Source: Sphingomonas sp. QA11 (GTDB lineage: Bacteria > Pseudomonadota > Alphaproteobacteria > Sphingomonadales > Sphingomonadaceae). Taken from it: a stretch of DNA of 64,000 bases. The translations under genes and the position numbers were made by a program. A model generated the notes under the pieces. It saw nothing but the letters and a program-made list of their open reading frames with translations. It had not been told where the DNA came from and did no database searches. Where the stretch lies: NCBI RefSeq assembly GCF_028473665.1, contig NZ_CP098774.1, forward strand, positions 3,686,501-3,750,500, written 5' to 3'. Below, in pieces: positions 40,855 to 48,645 of this stretch. Position 1 is the first letter of the stretch; every line of letters starts with the position of its first letter.

Positions 40855-41517
40855 ATGAGAAAGATCATCGCGGGCGTGTTCCAGTCGCTCGATGGTATCA
40901 TGCAGTCGCCCGGCGCCCCCGAGGAGGACCCGACCGGCGGCTTCACGCTAGGCGGCTGGGTCGCCATCCCCGGGGACGCGGTGATCGACGCGCATCTCGG
41001 CAGCCTGTTCGACCGCGAGTTCGACCTGCTGCTCGGGCGGAACACCTATGACATCTTCGCTGCCTATTGGCCGTATCAGCCGCCCAATCCGATCGGCGAC
41101 CTGTTCAACGCAGTGACCAAATATGTCGTGACCTCCTCAACCGAACCGCTGGGCTGGGCGAACTCGGTCGCGATCAACGGCGACGTCGCGGCCGGCATCG
41201 CCCGGATCAAGGCAAGCGAGGGCCCGGACCTGCTCGTCCAGGGCAGCACCAGGCTCTATCCCGCGTTGCTGGCGGCGGGCCTGCTCGACCGCCTATCGAT
41301 CATGACCTTTCCGGTCGTGCTGGGCAGCGGCAAGCGGCTGTTCGCGGAGGGCGTGGCACCCGGCACGATGACCCTGGTCGACTCAAAGGTGTCGAGCACC
41401 GGCGTGATCATCGCGACCTACGAACCCGCCGGTCCGGTCCGAACCGGTTCCTTCGCGACGCAGGAACCCTCCGCCCCGGAGATCGCGCGCCGGGAGAAGA
41501 TGGCGCGCGAGGGCTGA
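40855..41517 (+). CDS. Dihydrofolate reductase-like (RibD C-terminal domain) protein
   Basis: A 220-residue protein of the RibD-C/YyaP class related to dihydrofolate reductase: RKIIAGVFQSLDGIMQSPGA, LLLGRNTYDIFAAYWPY, KYVVTSSTEPLGWANSV, DLLVQGSTRLYPALLAAGLL, LSIMTFPVVLGSGKRLF. An NADPH-dependent reductase role is likely but the substrate is unknown. Last gene of the forward HxlR-linked cluster. Confidence 0.88.
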   Translation: MRKIIAGVFQSLDGIMQSPGAPEEDPTGGFTLGGWVAIPGDAVIDAHLGSLFDREFDLLLGRNTYDIFAAYWPYQPPNPIGDLFNAVTKYVVTSSTEPLGWANSVAINGDVAAGIARIKASEGPDLLVQGSTRLYPALLAAGLLDRLSIMTFPVVLGSGKRLFAEGVAPGTMTLVDSKVSSTGVIIATYEPAGPVRTGSFATQEPSAPEIARREKMAREG

Positions 41518-41563
41518 AGCGGGCATCGGCGCGCGCCTCTCGCGATGCCTGGGGCGTCCGATC

Positions 41564-42097
41564 TCATTTGGGAGCGCTCCATTTCCAATTTGGCCCCAAC
41601 GCTTTGCGCCTATCTTCTTCGGAGAACGGACAATCACCGCTCATGACGAAATCGGACATTTCGTATTTTCTGATTCGCTCACCATCGGTATCAGCCTTGT
41701 ACGCGCCCAAGGCATCGCTGATCCGTTTGCAATTCCGCAGGACCGGCACGGCCGAGATCAGGCTGATCAGCGCAAGATTTGCTTCGTTGTCACCAAGCCT
41801 GATAGCAGTTTCCCAATGGTGCCTGGCGGCGACGAAATCGCCTGAAATCTCGCTATGCAATGCCAAGTATCGGTAAGCCTTGGCATCATGATTCACTGCG
41901 GCCTTGCGGGCAAGTGCATCGCAGCCTCCAAACCTCTCCCCGGCGTCGTTCTGGATCGTCCAAGCCTCTGCGGCCCGCAAGCATTCCCCAAGAGTCGTTT
42001 TCCGGTCGGAATAGAGCCATACACCGATCACCGCGCCGCCTGCCAAGGCAAAGCTGATACAGGCCAGCAATATCCGTGCGAGAGTTCCCTTGATCAC
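41564..42097 (-). CDS. Membrane-anchored Sel1/TPR-like protein, possible immunity protein
   Basis: A 177-residue protein with one N-terminal membrane segment (LARILLACISFALAGGAVIG) and a helical outer domain. One Sel1/TPR-like unit is visible (AKAYRYLALHSEISGDFVAA, RHHWETAIRLGDNEANLAL) and there are four Cys. GTG 42097 is chosen for the GGGGGAGGGGGCT just upstream. It lies downstream of, and on the same strand as, the phage/caspase-like hybrid gene, 286 bases away, the usual place for an immunity gene. No family recognised; the immunity role is inference. Confidence 0.65.
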   Translation of the reverse strand: MIKGTLARILLACISFALAGGAVIGVWLYSDRKTTLGECLRAAEAWTIQNDAGERFGGCDALARKAAVNHDAKAYRYLALHSEISGDFVAARHHWETAIRLGDNEANLALISLISAVPVLRNCKRISDALGAYKADTDGERIRKYEMSDFVMSGDCPFSEEDRRKALGPNWKWSAPK

Positions 42098-42206
42098 AGC
42101 CCCCTCCCCCGCATGCTGAGACAAACGAGATTCCAATTTGCGAAATGCCAGCTTACACAATGTTCGCCTTCCGTTCCGGATGTGTCAAGTTGAGCTATCG
42201 TTTTAT

Positions 42207-42245
42207 CGATGGACTGCGGATACCGAATAACGAGACAGTCCATCG
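42207..42245. repeat. Inverted repeat in AT-rich gap
   Basis: CGATGGACTG (42207-42216) and CAGTCCATCG (42236-42245) are perfect 10-base arms with a 19-base loop, midway between the hybrid protease-like gene and its downstream neighbour. It could be a terminator or processing hairpin for the hybrid gene's transcript. The remainder of 42098-42383 is AT-rich without a gene. Confidence 0.45.
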
Positions 42246-42383
42246 GACATAGTGACGCAGCCATGCGCCCGATCCCGAATCATCATCAGGTCGTATAGTG
42301 CCGTCCACAAGCCTATTTAGCCCACCATAGATACATATTCTGATCTCAGAATATTAAATTTCAATAATATAATCACCCAATAG

Positions 42384-44465
42384 TTAAAATATAAATCCTT
42401 CTCTAATCTTAGTCAGATCACTTTTTGCTTGATATGGAACCCGAACGTCGATTTTCTGATCCTCCTGAGAAATATTCCATTTCCATTCCGATGATTGAGG
42501 ATCGTATCTCAATCCAAGTAGTCTCGATGGAACCTCTTTTCCCTTATAGTATTTAACATACCCAGATTTTTCACCCACCCCATATCCCAGCGAATATACC
42601 GTGAGATCGTATTTTTTATGAGTTTCGTTCGGAGCCGTCACATATGCTCGCGCGGCGTAGACGATTCCTCCAGTAAGTTCTGATAATATTCTTGCCTCAG
42701 TCCCATTTGCTGCGAAACAACTGGATAGGATAATGGTTGTTCCCATTTTGTAGTTTTTACCGAGCCGGGCCAATATTTTTTTAGCACTGAGAGCGGGCTG
42801 CCTCTCGCCACGCGAGGCATCGGCTATTTGTCCTTTTGGCGATCCATGCGAGAATATTATAACCGCGTTCGCCGGGCTTCCCATTTTCTTCAAAGCTGCG
42901 ATTTCCGGTCCGTCTTTGACCTCGCTTAGAAGATTTAAGCTCATCCCTTTTTCCCCCGATGCGGGCCCAGGCCGTTTGCGTCCGCCCGACAAGAGATTCG
43001 CATTGATGTCTCCAATCTCCATCTCGGATGAAGGCAGCGTTTCGAGCCCACGAACCACTTGTCTGCCGGATGGGAGCACGGCCTTTTGACCACCCACGAA
43101 AGCGGCTTGTTGGATGAGTGGCGCAAACCCGGTTTGGCTGATTGAAGGCCGACCCAACAACTTTGAGATTTTGCCTAACGAAGACACGGCATTAGGTCGC
43201 TCCTCGCCAAGGCCCAGCTGGATCGCCCCGAGCCTGCCATATTCCTCCGGCGCCACTTTGCCGCGTATCAGCCTCAAATCCTCCTTCGCGAACGCAGCCG
43301 GATTCTCCGACGCCATGATGCTCATCATCAGTGACGTCGCGCCGCCCGGCACGACTGGGGTCGGATCGAGATTGACCAGCGCCAGACCCCGCAACGCCTG
43401 ATCGGTAGCCTCGTCGAGATCGCGACGCACGGCAGCCGGGATCTGCGAGATCGAGGTGAAGCCCGACCCAAGCCGCTCGGCAGTCGCAAGCCCGGCTTCG
43501 CGCGCAACGTCAGCCGCCTGTTTGCGGGCACGCGCCTCCAGCGAGGCGCGGTCGTCGAGATCGTCCAGGGCGTAGCGCTTGAGCGTCTCGCTCAAAGGCC
43601 CCGCCTCGATCTCCTGCGCGATGGCGGCGCGGCGTTCGGCGGAGAGCACGATGCCTGCCTCTTCGGGCAACAGGCGCTTGTCCACCTCCGCCGCCCCAAA
43701 CTTGCGCGCGAGTGGCTCAAGCAATTCCTTATCGACCGCCTGGCGGTCGGCCGGAGTCATCGTGTCGCGCATCGACCGGTAGCGGTTGGCCGCCTCGACC
43801 GGATCGCGGTCGATCATGCCCTGCACCACGCGTCGCCGGACGCCCGAAACATAGGCCGTCACGCTGCGCTCGATCTCGGACGGATCGACGCCGCGTGCCT
43901 CCGATCGTCCGACGATCGAGTCCACGCCGGTTTGAAGATGCTTGTCGAACAGCGCGGGATTATCCGGAGTATCGACCGCATCGTCGGCGGCATTCTGCTC
44001 GATCCGCAGGCCTTGCTCGTTCTGGCCGCGCCGCATCGCCTGTTCCGCGCTGCTCAGGGCGCCCGAGAGATCGTAATCGAACCGCTCGGCGATGACATGA
44101 TCGAACTGGCCGCGCTGGCGATCGTTCTTCAGCCCGCTGCGGATCCAGTCGCGCAGCCCGCCATAATCGCGCGTCATGCTGTCCAGCATGCCCTGCGGAT
44201 CGCCCTCGAATCTGCCCAGCGCGTCGGTGCGAATGCTGCGCGCGCCCTCGGCATAGGCATTCCACGCCTTCTTCACCTGAAGCTCGTCGTCGCGGTCCTG
44301 CCGCTGCTGCGTCTCGACCGCGATCTTCTGGCCGGTGTCCGCCAGCTCGCGCATGCCGGCGCCAAGCGCCTGCAGCCCGGCGCCGGAATAATCGCCGGGC
44401 TGGAGTTTCGCATCCGTCACGCCGGCGACGCCGACGCGGTTCTGCTCTGTCGGGACCGTCGGCAT
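42384..44465 (-). CDS. Phage-virion-like protein fused to caspase-like (clan CD) peptidase domain
   Basis: A 693-residue hybrid. Residues 1 to about 390 are helical and polar (GAGLQALGAGMRELADTGQK, FEGDPQGMLDSMTRDYGGLR, VSGVRRRVVQGMIDRDPVEA) and resemble internal or injected virion proteins of tailed phages. The C-terminal 170 residues are unlike phage structure. A hydrophobic strand ends in FSHGSPKGQ (His540), followed 43 residues later by TIILSSCFAANG (Cys583), the His-Gly and Cys-after-strand pattern of clan CD peptidases (caspase, gingipain, CHAT-like). The DNA for this part is visibly AT-rich compared with the GC-rich N-terminal part, suggesting a recent domain swap. ATG 44465 is coupled to a tiny upstream frame. 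It is probably a toxin or effector; the activity is inferred. Confidence 0.6.
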   Translation of the reverse strand: MPTVPTEQNRVGVAGVTDAKLQPGDYSGAGLQALGAGMRELADTGQKIAVETQQRQDRDDELQVKKAWNAYAEGARSIRTDALGRFEGDPQGMLDSMTRDYGGLRDWIRSGLKNDRQRGQFDHVIAERFDYDLSGALSSAEQAMRRGQNEQGLRIEQNAADDAVDTPDNPALFDKHLQTGVDSIVGRSEARGVDPSEIERSVTAYVSGVRRRVVQGMIDRDPVEAANRYRSMRDTMTPADRQAVDKELLEPLARKFGAAEVDKRLLPEEAGIVLSAERRAAIAQEIEAGPLSETLKRYALDDLDDRASLEARARKQAADVAREAGLATAERLGSGFTSISQIPAAVRRDLDEATDQALRGLALVNLDPTPVVPGGATSLMMSIMASENPAAFAKEDLRLIRGKVAPEEYGRLGAIQLGLGEERPNAVSSLGKISKLLGRPSISQTGFAPLIQQAAFVGGQKAVLPSGRQVVRGLETLPSSEMEIGDINANLLSGGRKRPGPASGEKGMSLNLLSEVKDGPEIAALKKMGSPANAVIIFSHGSPKGQIADASRGERQPALSAKKILARLGKNYKMGTTIILSSCFAANGTEARILSELTGGIVYAARAYVTAPNETHKKYDLTVYSLGYGVGEKSGYVKYYKGKEVPSRLLGLRYDPQSSEWKWNISQEDQKIDVRVPYQAKSDLTKIREGFIF

Positions 44466-44466
44466 G

Positions 44467-44505
44467 TCAGTATGCCGAGCGCGTATTGGAGAAAATCACG
44501 GTCAT
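44467..44505 (-). CDS. 12-codon leader frame with strong ribosome-binding site
   Basis: ATG 44505 preceded by AAGGAGG at 6-base spacing encodes MTVIFSNTRSAY. It stops one base before the ATG of the 693-residue gene (TGAcATG), which has no good site of its own. Translation of the large gene therefore probably depends on this leader. It could be a regulatory leader or the residual start of a deleted gene. Confidence 0.45.
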   Translation of the reverse strand: MTVIFSNTRSAY

Positions 44506-44629
44506 GTACGCCTCCTTGGTTCGAAGGAGAGGTATGACGGGCGGGCGCTATGTTGAATCGACACGCGGCCTTTGGCCGGTTGGGGCATGTCCCGCCCGAT
44601 CCTGCACGCATCGACGCTCTGTCGCGCCC

Positions 44630-45265
44630 TCAGGCGAAGGCCGGCGCGCCCTTCAGCTGGGTATAGGCCGCGATCACCTCCTGCAGGATCTTTTCGTGGC
44701 TGCGGTCGCCGCCGTTGCGGTCCGGATGATAGCGGCGGACGAGTTCCGCATAGCGCTGGCGCAGGCCGCGGCGGTCGACGTCCAGGGGCAGGCCAAGGAT
44801 CCTGAGCGAGCGGCGGTCGCTTTCCGACAGCGGCCGTCCGTCCTTGCGCGCCGCCGTCTCCGCCATGCGGCGCTGGAAGCGCGCGCCGATCGCGTCGAGC
44901 GGATCGGTGAAGTCGGCCCAGCTCGGCGGGCGATCCGCGCCGCTGGTGGCGAAGGCGCGGGTCTCGCGCTCCCATCCGGCAAAGGGGCGTTGCGCGTCGT
45001 GGATCTCGTCGGCACTCATGCCCTGGAAGAAATTATAGCCGGCGTTGAATTCGCGCACATGATCCAGGCAGAACCAGCGATAGGGGCGCGGCCCTTCGAA
45101 GTCGTTCGCCGGCCCGTCTGCCGGAGGCGCACGGAATTCACCCGGAAGCGCGCAGTCCGGATGCGCGCACGCGCGCTCCGCCCCTTCCACGCGACCGTGG
45201 AAGCGGGCGTTCGGCCGTTCTTTCTTTTCCCTGTCCCGCGCCACGCGGCTCCCCGAATTCGACAA
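44630..45265 (-). CDS. J-domain (DnaJ-like) protein
   Basis: A 211-residue protein with a C-terminal J domain: LRILGLPLDVDRRGLRQRYA, the HPD signature His180-Pro-Asp in RRYHPDRNGGDRS, and ILQEVIAAYTQLK. The N-terminal half has a CAHPDC pair and FCLDH, possibly metal-binding. It should stimulate an Hsp70 ATPase. This type is normally the neighbour of bolA and cobS in alphaproteobacteria. Here it is still divergent from bolA, but separated from cobS by about 7 kb. Confidence 0.92.
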   Translation of the reverse strand: MSNSGSRVARDREKKERPNARFHGRVEGAERACAHPDCALPGEFRAPPADGPANDFEGPRPYRWFCLDHVREFNAGYNFFQGMSADEIHDAQRPFAGWERETRAFATSGADRPPSWADFTDPLDAIGARFQRRMAETAARKDGRPLSESDRRSLRILGLPLDVDRRGLRQRYAELVRRYHPDRNGGDRSHEKILQEVIAAYTQLKGAPAFA

Positions 45266-45284
45266 AGCGGCCTATATAGGGGCC

Positions 45285-45569
45285 ATGACCAATCTCGCCA
45301 CCGGCCCCGTCGCATCCGAAATCGCAACCCGTCTCGCCGCCGCGCTCGACCCGACGCATCTGGAGGTGGTGAACGACAGCCACCACCATGCCGGGCATAT
45401 GGGCGATGACGGCACGGGCGAATCGCACTTCACCGTCATCGTCGAGAGCCCGGCCTTTTCCGGCCTGAACCGCGTACAGCGCCAGCGGCTGGTGAACCAG
45501 GCGCTCGCCGATCTGTTGTCCTCGCGCATCCATGCGCTGGCCATCCGGGCACGCGCGCCGGGAGAATAA
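45285..45569 (+). CDS. BolA-family protein
   Basis: A 94-residue BolA-type protein (DPTHLEVVNDSHHHAGHMGD, GESHFTVIVESPAFSGLNRV, RQRLVNQALADLLSSRIHAL). BolA proteins pair with monothiol glutaredoxins to handle 2Fe-2S clusters and influence iron sensing. The His-rich loop is the expected cluster-ligand region. Divergent from the J-domain gene, with 19 bases between starts, so promoters overlap the coding ends. Confidence 0.94.
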   Translation: MTNLATGPVASEIATRLAAALDPTHLEVVNDSHHHAGHMGDDGTGESHFTVIVESPAFSGLNRVQRQRLVNQALADLLSSRIHALAIRARAPGE

Positions 45570-45574
45570 GCATC

Positions 45575-46273
45575 ATGTACAGGCTCTGGTACTGGCCCTC
45601 GATCCAGGGGCGTGGCGAGTTCGTGCGGCTGCCGCTGGAAGCGGCGGGCATCCCCTATGAGGATTGCGCGCGCGAGACGGACGAAAAGGCGCTGATGGCG
45701 AACATGGAGACGCAGGACGATGACGGTCCATTCGCCCCGCCTTATCTGGAGACGAAAGACGGGACGATCGCGCAGGTCGCCAACATCCTGCTCTATCTCG
45801 GCGAGGCTCACGATCTCGTACCCGCGGCGCAGCGGCACTGGATCAACCAGCTCCAGCTCACCGTCGCCGACCTGGTCGCGGAGGTGCACAATGTGCATCA
45901 CCCGGTCAGCACCTCCGACTATTATCGCGACCAGAAACCCGAGGCGGCCCGCGCGGCGACGACGATGCGCGAGGAGCATATGTCCAAGTTCCTCGGGCAT
46001 TTCGAGAACGCCGCGAAGGCCAATGTCGGCGACTGGCTGACCGGATCGCGGTGGTGCTATGCCGATACCTCGCTGTTCCAGGTGATCGAAGGGCTGCGCT
46101 ACATGTTCCCGAAACGCATGGCGACGATCGAGGGAGATTATCCCGAGCTGATCGCGCTCCGCAACCGTGTCGCCGAACTGCCGGGCATTGCCGCCTATCT
46201 GGCGAGCGACCGGCGCATTCCGTTCAACCAGGACGGCATCTTCCGCCACTATCCCGAGCTCGACGCGGCGTGA
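45575..46273 (+). CDS. Glutathione S-transferase family protein
   Basis: A 232-residue GST. The N-terminal thioredoxin-like domain begins YRLWYWPSIQGRGEFVRLPL and contains a conserved DGTIAQVANILLYLGE (substrate-side SNAIL-like segment). The helical C-terminal domain contains VGDWLTGSRWCYADTSLFQV. It probably conjugates glutathione to electrophiles; substrate unknown. It starts five bases after bolA and overlaps the next Nudix gene (GTGA), forming a bolA-gst-nudix-pirin operon. Confidence 0.92.
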   Translation: MYRLWYWPSIQGRGEFVRLPLEAAGIPYEDCARETDEKALMANMETQDDDGPFAPPYLETKDGTIAQVANILLYLGEAHDLVPAAQRHWINQLQLTVADLVAEVHNVHHPVSTSDYYRDQKPEAARAATTMREEHMSKFLGHFENAAKANVGDWLTGSRWCYADTSLFQVIEGLRYMFPKRMATIEGDYPELIALRNRVAELPGIAAYLASDRRIPFNQDGIFRHYPELDAA

Positions 46274-46716
46274 GCCTGGCCAAGCGCCCGGCGGCGCGGA
46301 TCCTGCTGATGGACCCGGCCGGGCGGGTGCTGCTGTTCCGCTTCGTCGCCGCCGACCGGCCACCCTTCTGGGCGACGCCGGGCGGCGCGGTCGATCCGGG
46401 CGAGAGCTATGAGGACGCGGCGCGGCGCGAATTGATCGAGGAGACCGGTATCCACGCCGATCCGGGGCCCGAGCTCTTCAGGCGAGTCGTCGAGTTCGTC
46501 ACGCTGGAGGGCGTGCCGGTGCTGGCCGACGAGCGCTATTTCCTGATCCGCACCGATGCCGACGGGATCGATACCTCGCGCCACACCGAACTGGAACGGC
46601 GGGTGATGCAGCACTGGCAATGGTTTGACCGCGACGCGATCGCCGCGCACCATGAGCTGATCTATCCCGAGGACCTCGCCGAGATCCTGTCGGGCCTGAA
46701 TGGAGCCGAATCATGA
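46270..46716 (+). CDS. Nudix hydrolase
   Basis: A 148-residue Nudix protein with a complete Nudix box, GGAVDPGESYEDAARRELIE followed by ETG, giving the REL-x-EE-x-G metal-binding signature. It hydrolyses a nucleoside diphosphate linked to another moiety; the substrate cannot be read. GTG 46270 overlaps the GST stop (GTGA) and gives a start just before the first strand. The frame is open upstream to 46051 as a shadow of the GST gene. Confidence 0.9.
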   Translation: MSLAKRPAARILLMDPAGRVLLFRFVAADRPPFWATPGGAVDPGESYEDAARRELIEETGIHADPGPELFRRVVEFVTLEGVPVLADERYFLIRTDADGIDTSRHTELERRVMQHWQWFDRDAIAAHHELIYPEDLAEILSGLNGAES

Positions 46717-47612
46717 TCGACGATTTCGTCCTGCACACCATCCTGCCGACGACTCACGACCTGGGCGGCTTCAAGGTGCATCGCACCCTGCCGTCGAAGC
46801 CACGCACGATGGTCGGGCCGTTCCTGTTCTTCGACCAGATGGGGCCGGCGCATCTTGAGGTGGGCACCGGCATCGACGTGCGACCGCATCCGCACATCAA
46901 CCTGGCCACCGTGACCTATCTGTTCGGCGGGGCGATCGACCATCGCGACTCGATCGGCACCTTCGCGACGATCGAGCCGGGCGCGGTGAACCTGATGACG
47001 GCCGGGCGGGGCATCGTCCATTCGGAGCGCTCGCCCGCCAGCGAGCGAGCGCAGGGACCGGACCTGTCGGGTATCCAGACCTGGATCGCGCTGCCCGAGG
47101 CGAACGAGGAGATGGACCCGGCGTTCGAGCATGTCGCCAAGGCCGACCTGCCCGTGATCGAGACACCAAATGCCCGCGCCCGGATCATCATGGGCAGCCT
47201 GTGGGGCTCGACCGCGCCGACCACCACCTATGCCGGGACGATCTATGCCGACATCGTGCTCGATCCGGGCGGCGAGGTGCCGGTCGACGCCGATGCCGAC
47301 GAACGCGCCGTGTATCTCGCGCTGGGCGAGGCGAGCCTCGACGGCGTGCCGCTCGAGCCGATGACTCTCTATGTGCTGAAGCCCGGCGTGGCGACATCTC
47401 TGAAATCGCGCGACGGCGGGCGGGTGATGCTGTGCGGCGGCGACGCCTTTGCGACGCCGCGCCATGTGTGGTGGAATTTCGTCTCGTCGAGCCGCGAACG
47501 GATCAACCAGGCCAAGGAGGACTGGCAGGCAGGCCGATTCCCCAAGGTGCCCGGGGACGACAAGGAGTTCATCCCGATCCCGGCGATTCCGAAGACTGTG
47601 AGCTATCCGTGA
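46713..47612 (+). CDS. Pirin family protein
   Basis: A 299-residue bicupin. The pirin metal ligands are His59 and His61 in RPHPHINLATVTYLF plus His103 and Glu105 in MTAGRGIVHSERSP. The conserved PFLFFDQMGP precedes them. Bacterial pirins often have quercetinase or redox-related activity, but the role here is unknown. ATG 46713 overlaps the Nudix stop (ATGA), so it is in the same operon. Confidence 0.93.
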   Translation: MIDDFVLHTILPTTHDLGGFKVHRTLPSKPRTMVGPFLFFDQMGPAHLEVGTGIDVRPHPHINLATVTYLFGGAIDHRDSIGTFATIEPGAVNLMTAGRGIVHSERSPASERAQGPDLSGIQTWIALPEANEEMDPAFEHVAKADLPVIETPNARARIIMGSLWGSTAPTTTYAGTIYADIVLDPGGEVPVDADADERAVYLALGEASLDGVPLEPMTLYVLKPGVATSLKSRDGGRVMLCGGDAFATPRHVWWNFVSSSRERINQAKEDWQAGRFPKVPGDDKEFIPIPAIPKTVSYP

Positions 47613-47619
47613 TTCTGTT

Positions 47620-47726
47620 CCCCTCCCGCTTGCGGGAGGGGTTAGGGGTGGGCTCGCGCTCACCAGCAATGAGCCGTTTGTGGAAGCCGGGAGCCCACCC
47701 CCGGCCCCTCCCGCAAGCGGGAGGGG
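47620..47726. repeat. Long inverted repeat between pirin and hydrolase genes
   Basis: Arms of 36 bases at 47620-47655 (starts CCCCTCCCGCTTGCGGGAGG) and 47691-47726 (ends CCTCCCGCAAGCGGGAGGGG) with few mismatches. Each arm is itself palindromic at its outer end. The same CCCCTCC..GGAGGGG theme recurs around 53000-53230. Confidence 0.75.
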
Positions 47727-47733
47727 AGTAAAA

Positions 47734-48621
47734 ATGGCCTTCGACCTCCAACGCATCGACCTTCCAACCGGCGTCGCCCTGGACGTCGCCGTCGCGGGCG
47801 ACCCGGCGAATCCCGCGATCATCCTGCTCCACGGCTTTCCCGAATCGCACCGCACCTGGCGGCACCAGATCCCCGCGCTGGCGAAGACCCATTTCGTGCT
47901 CGCACCCGACCAACGCGGTTTCGCGCGGTCGTCGAAGCCGGAAGCGGTCAGCGACTATACCCCCGACAAGATGGTCGGCGACCTGATCGCGCTCGCCGAT
48001 CATTTCGGCGTCGGGACCTTCACGCTGGTCGGCCATGACTGGGGCGGCGCGATCGCGTGGATGGCAGCGCTGACCCGGCCCGACCGGGTCGCGAAGCTGA
48101 TCATCGTCAACGCGCCGCATCCGTTCGTCTTCCAGCGGTCGATGTTCGACGATCCGGCGCAGCGCGAGGCGAGCCAGTATATCCGCGCCTTCCGCAACCC
48201 GGATTTCGAGAAGCATATCGACGCGATCGGCCTGTCCGCGTTCTTCGACGGCAGCTTCATGCGCCATACCGATTTCGAGAACGTCGCGGCGGAGAAACCG
48301 ACCTATCTCGACCAATGGGGCCAGCCGGGCGCGATGACCGCGATGCTCAACTGGTACCGCGCCAGCGCAATCATCGTGCCCGAGATCGGCGAGGACGCCG
48401 AACGCCCGGCATTCCTGAACGCGCCCTTCCCGCCGATCAGACAGCCGACGCTGGTGATCTGGGGCGTGCAGGACAAGGCATTGCTGCCGAGCCAGCTCGA
48501 GGGGCTCGACACGCTGGTGCCCGACATGACGCTGGTGAAGGTCGATGCCGGGCATTTCGTGCCATGGGAAGCGCCCGACGCAGTGACCGGCGCCATTCGG
48601 GACTGGCTGGCCCGCGCCTGA
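47734..48621 (+). CDS. Alpha/beta hydrolase, epoxide-hydrolase-like
   Basis: A 295-residue alpha/beta hydrolase. LLHGFPESHRTWRHQIPAL holds the oxyanion HGFP motif. The nucleophile elbow is VGHDWGGAIAWM with Asp, as in epoxide hydrolases and haloalkane/fluoroacetate dehalogenases. The catalytic His is in VDAGHFVPWEAP. ATG 47734 follows GAGGGGAGTAAA and lies right after the inverted repeat. Epoxide versus haloacid substrate cannot be decided here. Confidence 0.9.
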   Translation: MAFDLQRIDLPTGVALDVAVAGDPANPAIILLHGFPESHRTWRHQIPALAKTHFVLAPDQRGFARSSKPEAVSDYTPDKMVGDLIALADHFGVGTFTLVGHDWGGAIAWMAALTRPDRVAKLIIVNAPHPFVFQRSMFDDPAQREASQYIRAFRNPDFEKHIDAIGLSAFFDGSFMRHTDFENVAAEKPTYLDQWGQPGAMTAMLNWYRASAIIVPEIGEDAERPAFLNAPFPPIRQPTLVIWGVQDKALLPSQLEGLDTLVPDMTLVKVDAGHFVPWEAPDAVTGAIRDWLARA

Positions 48622-48645
48622 TTACCCGCCTGTCCTGTCGGTCGA

